Shown: positions 59,474 to 64,000 of the stretch, piece by piece
Numbering within the stretch: the first letter of the stretch is position 1
How the letters are laid out: every line of letters begins with the position of its first letter
Assembly (NCBI GenBank): GCA_017521825.1
Contig: JAFXBK010000090.1
Location: 1-64,000, forward strand
DNA from: Oscillospiraceae bacterium
GTDB taxonomy: Bacteria > Bacillota > Clostridia > Oscillospirales > Ruminococcaceae
Length of the DNA: 64,000 nucleotides
Reading direction: 5' to 3'
Made by a program: the position numbers and the translations under genes
The notes under the pieces: generated by a model
What the model was told of the DNA's origin: nothing
Databases searched by the model: none
Seen by the model: only the letters and a program-made list of their open reading frames with translations

Positions 59474-61537
59474 ATGCCGGGATTTTTAAATTTTGAAAAA
59501 GCGGAAGATTCCGCAAAAAAAGTGCTTGAAATAACTTCCTTCGCAGGCATAGATTTAAGTTCCGCCAAGGCCGATATTGAAAGAAAAAGAAGCCCGGACG
59601 CGCCGAACATGATGCCGGATTCCAAAGGGAACCCGATCAAGCGAACGGGCTTTTTTCTTTTAAAAAATTACGGCGGAAGAATTAACGGTGCTTTTGTTTT
59701 CGGCGAAAAGCTTGTTGTTCATGCGGGAGAAAAACTTTTTGCCGATGGGGAACTTATTTTTGAAGGGCTGGCGGATAAAATTTCTTCCGGCCAGACCGTT
59801 GGAAACAAATTTTATCTTTTCGACGGAAAAGCGGCCCTTGTTTATGACGGCGAAGCGGTTTTTCCCCTTTGCGAAAAGGCCTACGTTCCAACGGTGCTCA
59901 TTTCCAAAAACGCCGATGAATGTGAAAGGAAAACGGTGCTCAAAGGAAACGGAATGAGCACGAGGTTTATCCTTCCGGGAAAACCGGCGGAAATAACCCT
60001 TGTTTCCGTTAACGGAAACCCGGCGGAATATTCACTTGAGGAAGAAACGGTTGTTTTTTCTTCCCCGCCGGCGGAAAACGCGGAAATTATTATTGAAGCA
60101 AGGCTTGAAAACGAACCCGGCGGAACTCTTAAGGAGGAGATAAACCTTATTTCTAACCGCTGGAAAGAAAGTTTTCTTTGTGATACGGGAACGGAAAAAA
60201 GTTTTACCCTTTCGCAAAAAAATCTTTCGGAAGGGGCGGTAAAAGCCTTTGTTCTTGATGAAAACGGAAGCTGGCAAGAAAAAACCGAGGGAACGGATTT
60301 TTCCGTTGACAGAGAAAACGGAAAAATTCTTTTTAACGAAGCAGTTTCAAAAACCCCGGTTTCCGGCGAAGATAACCTTGTTATTGAAGCGGAAAAGGTT
60401 TTTGAAGGTTATAAGGACAAAATCAATAAATGCTGCAGAAGCATTTGTTTTGATAACGGCGGAACAAGCGGAAGAATTTTTGTTTGCGGAAATCCGGAAA
60501 AACCGGAAAGCGATTTTTGGTGCGCCGCCGGCGACCCGACCTACTGGCCGGATATTTATTATTCGGAACTTTGCGGAAAGGGAAGCGAAGTTCTGGGATA
60601 TTCGGTTATTGAAAACAGCCTTGCAACCTATATTTCCCGGCCGAAGGACGGAAGAAGCATTGTTATAAGGCTGCCTTTTATTGACGAAAGCGGAAATGTT
60701 TCCTTCCCGATTGAAAAACATCTTCAGGGCGAACCAGCGGTTTCGCCAAACGGTTTTGTTTTTATGGAAAGCGAACAGCTCTTTTTAACGGAAAGGGGCG
60801 TTTACGCCATTACCACCGAAGATATTTCCGGGGAAAAATATACCCAGAACCGTTCTTATTTTATCAACAGGGCGCTTTGTAAGGAGGACCTTAAAAACGC
60901 TTTTGGCACAAAATGGAAGCAATTTTACGTAATTGCGGCCGGCGGGAAACTTTATCTTCTTGACAGCAGCCAAAGGGATTACCGAAGGGGCGAGCCTCTT
61001 TCGGGTTTTCAGTATGAATGTTACCTTTGGACAGGGGTTCCGGCAAGAATCCTTTGGGAAATGGAAGGAAAGCTTTTCTTTGGCGATGAGGAAGGCAACG
61101 TTTGCTTTTTCAGCGAAGAAAAGGATTTTGCCGGAAGCTATGGGGATTTTTCCCCGGAAGGGAAAAAGGCCATTTGCGCCTACTGGACTTTTCCGGATTT
61201 TTCCGGCGAAACTTTTTGGAGGAACAAAACCGTTAAAACCGTTGCGCTGGAACTTGCGCCCTATGCCCAGAACAAAGTTCGGCTTGAATTCAAGATAAAC
61301 GGAATCTGGAAGGTTATTAAGGAATGGACCGGAAAAATCTCTTATTTTGGATGGAACGCGGTAAGCTGGCCGAATTTTACATGGAGCGGAAATTCCGAAC
61401 CAAGAACCGTTGCGGCAAAAACAAAAATCAAAAAATTTGATAAGGCCGGGTTCAGGGTTGTTTGCGACGAAATGGACAAGGCCTTCGGCCTTTACGGTTT
61501 TTCGCTCGAATATGTTGAAAAAGGAAGAATTAAATAA
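59474..61537 (+). CDS. Large phage tail/neck structural protein (nozzle-like, beta-rich)
   Basis: A 687-residue beta-rich protein. The N-terminal FAGIDLSSAKADIERKRSPD then APNMMPDSKGNPIKRTGFFL resembles podovirus collar/nozzle proteins, which begin with a similar sequence before a propeller-like body. Aromatic repeats such as WCAAGDPTYWPDIYY support a beta-propeller. I infer a role in the short tail; an adhesin is the alternative. AAAGGAG before ATG. Three TGAGCAC words cluster at 59893-59961. Confidence 0.6.
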   Translation: MPGFLNFEKAEDSAKKVLEITSFAGIDLSSAKADIERKRSPDAPNMMPDSKGNPIKRTGFFLLKNYGGRINGAFVFGEKLVVHAGEKLFADGELIFEGLADKISSGQTVGNKFYLFDGKAALVYDGEAVFPLCEKAYVPTVLISKNADECERKTVLKGNGMSTRFILPGKPAEITLVSVNGNPAEYSLEEETVVFSSPPAENAEIIIEARLENEPGGTLKEEINLISNRWKESFLCDTGTEKSFTLSQKNLSEGAVKAFVLDENGSWQEKTEGTDFSVDRENGKILFNEAVSKTPVSGEDNLVIEAEKVFEGYKDKINKCCRSICFDNGGTSGRIFVCGNPEKPESDFWCAAGDPTYWPDIYYSELCGKGSEVLGYSVIENSLATYISRPKDGRSIVIRLPFIDESGNVSFPIEKHLQGEPAVSPNGFVFMESEQLFLTERGVYAITTEDISGEKYTQNRSYFINRALCKEDLKNAFGTKWKQFYVIAAGGKLYLLDSSQRDYRRGEPLSGFQYECYLWTGVPARILWEMEGKLFFGDEEGNVCFFSEEKDFAGSYGDFSPEGKKAICAYWTFPDFSGETFWRNKTVKTVALELAPYAQNKVRLEFKINGIWKVIKEWTGKISYFGWNAVSWPNFTWSGNSEPRTVAAKTKIKKFDKAGFRVVCDEMDKAFGLYGFSLEYVEKGRIK

Positions 61538-61555
61538 AAGGAAAGGAGTTTTTAG

Positions 61556-62332
61556 ATGGCACTTGAAAAAATTTTGGAAAGCGACCTTGCCGGAAAAGGC
61601 GTTTTGGGTCAGCCGGATGTTCCGGGACTTTCCGCAGAAAAAATGCAGGAAAAAGTTGAGGAAATAGTCCGAAGCGTTGCCATTGTTAAAATAAACGAGA
61701 TAATCGAATATCTTTTGGAAAACGGCGCAACAAAAAGCGACCTTGAGGACATTGTTCTTGCCGCCGGCGCGGTAACTTCCGTTCACGGAAGAAGGGGAAA
61801 CGTTGTTTCGGAAACCGGGGATTATACACCCGAACAGGTTGGCGCCGCGCCGGAAAAACACGCAGAGCAGCATAACATTGGCGGAAGCGACCCGCTGGAT
61901 CTTTCGGCGGCGGGAATTTCCGGGGTTGACCATGTTCACGGCAACATCGGAAGCGACGGCAGGATAGGAACCCAAAGCGGGAAAATTCTTATGACCGGAA
62001 CCGGCGGAACCGTTGAAGCCAAGGAAAAAAGCGAAACCGGCCTTTTGGAAAAACCCGTTTCCATTATATCTTCCGGCGCGGTTTCCATAACCGTTCAGGA
62101 AAACCGGGAATATGAATATACGGGCGTAACAAGCCTTGTTATGGTCGGAAGCAACGTTTCCTGCCATGGTTTCATAACCTTCGGAACAAGCAGTCCCACC
62201 GTTTCCATAAGCGGTTTCGGCGCTTCCGGCGGCGATGATATTACAAAAGCGGCGGCAAAGGAAGTTTGGGAATTTTCCGTTTTTCCCCATAACGGTAAAA
62301 GCTATATTATCTGGAAGAACTGGAGCGCGTGA
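61556..62332 (+). CDS. Phage tail fibre-like protein
   Basis: A 258-residue fibre protein: helical N-terminal attachment region (1-70), then VTSVHGRRGNVVSETGDYTP followed by EQVGAAP, a widespread fibre motif, HNIGGSDPLDLSAAGI, and a Gly/Ser/Val beta-rich end. Probably trimeric and involved in host binding. GGAAAGGAG before ATG. Confidence 0.75.
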   Translation: MALEKILESDLAGKGVLGQPDVPGLSAEKMQEKVEEIVRSVAIVKINEIIEYLLENGATKSDLEDIVLAAGAVTSVHGRRGNVVSETGDYTPEQVGAAPEKHAEQHNIGGSDPLDLSAAGISGVDHVHGNIGSDGRIGTQSGKILMTGTGGTVEAKEKSETGLLEKPVSIISSGAVSITVQENREYEYTGVTSLVMVGSNVSCHGFITFGTSSPTVSISGFGASGGDDITKAAAKEVWEFSVFPHNGKSYIIWKNWSA

Positions 62333-62335
62333 CTT

Positions 62336-62794
62336 ATGAAAAACAGAAGAAGAATTCTTACCGGCGGCGGGAAAAAATTTCTTTGGATATATGAATCCGG
62401 GGACAGCAAGCTCCAGAACTGCAGCTATAGTTTAACCCAGGGTTCGGATTATCTGGATTTTCCGCCTTCTAAATTGGGAAGCACCCAGCTTACGGATTTT
62501 TTCAGATATAGATATGTCCAGAACGAGGAAACTTCGCCTTCCACCGCCAACTTCCTTGATCTGACGGTTGCAAAGACTTTTGCGGGTTTTAAAAAACTTT
62601 GTTTTGAGGCCAAAAAAACAAGTTCAAAAACCGCTTACATCGGAATAGCGGGCGTTTCCGAAACAAGGAATAATCTTACCACCGGAAAAACGCTTTACGA
62701 AATTGATCTTACCGAATACCAGACGGAAAGGGTCATCCGCCTTTATATGAACACGGGAAACGGTATTGACGTTTATAACATGTGGCTTGAATAA
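62336..62794 (+). CDS. Unknown phage protein, possible receptor-binding domain
   Basis: 152 residues, not recognised. Beta-rich, with N-terminal GGGKKFLWIYESGD and a C-terminal KTLYEIDLTEYQTERVIRLY resembling galactose-binding-like or lectin folds. Three bases after the fibre gene, with GGAG upstream, so it is probably a fibre partner. Confidence 0.45.
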   Translation: MKNRRRILTGGGKKFLWIYESGDSKLQNCSYSLTQGSDYLDFPPSKLGSTQLTDFFRYRYVQNEETSPSTANFLDLTVAKTFAGFKKLCFEAKKTSSKTAYIGIAGVSETRNNLTTGKTLYEIDLTEYQTERVIRLYMNTGNGIDVYNMWLE

Positions 62795-62809
62795 AAGGAA
62801 GGTGAAACA

Positions 62810-63124
62810 ATGAAAAACTTTAACAGGGATTACGGAAAAATCGGGGAAAACGGAAAAATTGAATTTGCTCCCGTTCCGCTTGTTATTGGCGGAGAAAATT
62901 TTTGGACAAATATTCCGGAAAAATATCTGGAGCAGGGGTACCTTCCCGTTGTTAAAACGGAAAAACCGGAAAAGGAAGGCTTTTATTACACCGAATTTTT
63001 TGAAAAGGAAAACGAAAAAATTTTTGCCCGCTGGGAAGAACATGAACTTTCCCCGGAGGAAGAAGTTGTTACCAAAGAACAGATAAGCGAAGCTATTGCA
63101 AAAGGGGTGAACGGAATTGACTGA
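62810..63124 (+). CDS. Small phage protein, fibre-assembly or accessory type
   Basis: 104 residues. The pattern GYLPVVKTEKPEKEGFYYTE then FFEKENEKIFARWEEHE is like XkdW/short tail-assembly proteins of Firmicutes prophages. AAGGAAGGTG before ATG. Overlaps the next gene by eight bases. Confidence 0.5.
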   Translation: MKNFNRDYGKIGENGKIEFAPVPLVIGGENFWTNIPEKYLEQGYLPVVKTEKPEKEGFYYTEFFEKENEKIFARWEEHELSPEEEVVTKEQISEAIAKGVNGID

Positions 63125-63554
63125 TGTTTTGGTCAAAATTGAAAAAATGGCGGCGCTTTCCGCAAAAGACCTGAGAATGCGTTCGCCGGAAATGGACGGA
63201 ACCCAAATTATTGCCGAGGAAGTTTTTGTTCCGGATTGGAGCGGCGAAAAGGATTATTCAAAAGTTACGGTTGGCGCGCCGGTTAAATTCGAAGGGCAGA
63301 TTTTTGTTCTTTTACAGTCGCATAACGCAAAAAATTATCCGAATTCTCCGTTTGAACTTCCGGCGCTTTGGAGAATAAAGCACACAACCGACTCCAAAAA
63401 AGCAAAACCCTGGGTAAAGCCGGTTTCCACTTCGGACATCTACCTTAAAGGCGAATGTATGCTTTGGAGTGATGGGAAAATTTATTCCGCGGAAAGAAGC
63501 ACAAACTTTTCGCCGGAAGAATATGCGCCGGACTGGAAGGAGATTGTTTTATGA
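63117..63554 (+). CDS. Phage protein with carbohydrate-binding-like (CBM5/12-type) modules
   Basis: 145 residues. Two segments, VTVGAPVKFEGQIFVLLQSH and WVKPVSTSDIYLKGECMLWS then DGKIYSA..PDWKEI, follow the CBM5/12 pattern common at phage tail tips. The start is TTG 63117 with AAAGGGGTG upstream. It overlaps the next gene by ATGA. Confidence 0.55.
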   Translation: MTDVLVKIEKMAALSAKDLRMRSPEMDGTQIIAEEVFVPDWSGEKDYSKVTVGAPVKFEGQIFVLLQSHNAKNYPNSPFELPALWRIKHTTDSKKAKPWVKPVSTSDIYLKGECMLWSDGKIYSAERSTNFSPEEYAPDWKEIVL

Positions 63555-63856
63555 CATGGGAAGAAGTTTTGATTTTTGCATTCCTTTTCGGGGGAACAGG
63601 TTTTCTTTTTGGAAAAACGTTTAAAACAGAACGCCCAAAAAACAAAAAGGCGGAGGAGGAAGCTCCGTCCGCCTTTTTTGATGAAGAAAAATTTTCGGAA
63701 AGAATGGCTTTAAGAAACGGTTTTAAGGTTACGGCGGACAAAAACCCAACAATTGCCGAACAATGGGTCAACATTATGAATTACAGCGGAGAAAACCAGA
63801 AGGAGGAAAATTATGAAGAAACCAAAGAAGATCACACCGAAGGTAATCTGGAATGA
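63551..63856 (+). CDS. Small phage membrane protein, unknown
   Basis: 101 residues: one N-terminal hydrophobic segment (about 6-24), a charged middle and an acidic tail. Not recognised; holin is unlikely with a single helix and long soluble tail, but not excluded. Its last 44 bases overlap the portal gene in another frame. Confidence 0.45.
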   Translation: MTWEEVLIFAFLFGGTGFLFGKTFKTERPKNKKAEEEAPSAFFDEEKFSERMALRNGFKVTADKNPTIAEQWVNIMNYSGENQKEENYEETKEDHTEGNLE

Positions 63857-64000
63857 ATATCTTAAAGGCGAAGATTATCATCAGCAGATAAGACTGCACG
63901 AAATTGTTAAAAAGAACGAAAAATTTTATGAGGGTGAACAGTGGGAAGGGGTAAACGCGCCGGACCTTGAAAAACCTGTTATAAACATTTTCAAAAGGGC
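63813..64000 (+). CDS. Phage portal protein, 3'-truncated by the window
   Basis: The first 62 residues are visible: MKKPKKITPKVIWNEYLKGE..NEKFYEGEQWEGVNAPDLEK then PVINIFKR, the standard N-terminus of P22-type portal proteins in Firmicutes phages. AAGGAGG at 63800-63806, seven bases before ATG. It lies about 7 kb after the terminase, an unusual place for a portal gene. Confidence 0.75.
   Translation, partial: MKKPKKITPKVIWNEYLKGEDYHQQIRLHEIVKKNEKFYEGEQWEGVNAPDLEKPVINIFKR

Larger units (their letters stand above)
54127..64000. mobile_element. Prophage, left part (continues past the window)
   Basis: A CI-like repressor, divergent control region, terminase subunits, scaffold-like and capsid proteins, tail/nozzle and fibre proteins, and the start of a portal gene. 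No integrase, replication, lysis or attachment site is seen inside the window. Base use and repeat words match the host, so it is not a very recent arrival. Confidence 0.85.

Overview
The window looks like the chromosome of a strictly fermentative Clostridia member, most likely an Oscillospirales/Ruminococcaceae-type gut anaerobe. This rests on gene content: an [FeFe] hydrogenase, acetate kinase, superoxide reductase, a tRNA-Cys T-box, a PdaA-type deacetylase and a NifS/NifU pair. Strong Shine-Dalgarno sites, frequent TTG starts (about ten of 54 genes) and a marked preference for CTT (Leu) and GTT (Val) fit too. The species cannot be named from sequence alone.

Layout. 0-5 kb: 3' end of an [FeFe] hydrogenase, then a GPH symporter plus M20 peptidase operon. 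5-10 kb: PdaA-like deacetylase, Na/Pi cotransporter, M3 oligoendopeptidase. 10-13.6 kb: nifS-nifU-superoxide reductase, with a 0.9-kb acetyltransferase cassette inserted in the terminator. 13.7-24.6 kb: housekeeping genes (tmcAL, ackA, gdpP-rplI-dnaB-tilS-hpt-ftsH). 25-28.7 kb: cysS-thioesterase, and a T-box(Cys)-cysE unit with a REP-type HUH transposase coupled to its end. 28.7-35.6 kb: D,D-carboxypeptidase, tgt, DUF4317, tRNA-Leu(GAG), class B PBP and a Cys-rich membrane peptide. 35.7-39.6 kb: SRP RNA-dnaX-ybaB-recR and smpB-ssrA, the classical Firmicutes order. 39.9-45 kb: a 1714-residue wall-anchored repeat protein. 45-54 kb: M20 peptidase, GH13 enzyme, AAA ATPase, CoA-disulfide reductase-rhodanese, a cysteine-less thioredoxin, cysteine desulfidase and an AEC transporter. 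54.1 kb to the end: a prophage starting with a CI-like repressor and a three-operator switch, followed directly by terminase and virion genes; the portal gene runs off the edge.

Gaps between genes are filled by two repeat families. Family A is 24-28-bp GTAGGG...CGCC palindromes (REP-like). Family B is longer hairpin modules (CTTCCCC/GGGGAAGG plus ACGGATGAGG) that often end 15-40 bp before a start codon. The REP-type transposase gene carries two identical family-A palindromes in opposite orientation and in frame inside its own coding sequence. A separate signal is the heptamer TGAGCAC/GTGCTCA: about 39 copies by eye against roughly 8 expected, on both strands, in terminators, genes, a riboswitch and the prophage. 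These two patterns, the inserted cassette and the odd prophage gene order are the main reasons to look again.
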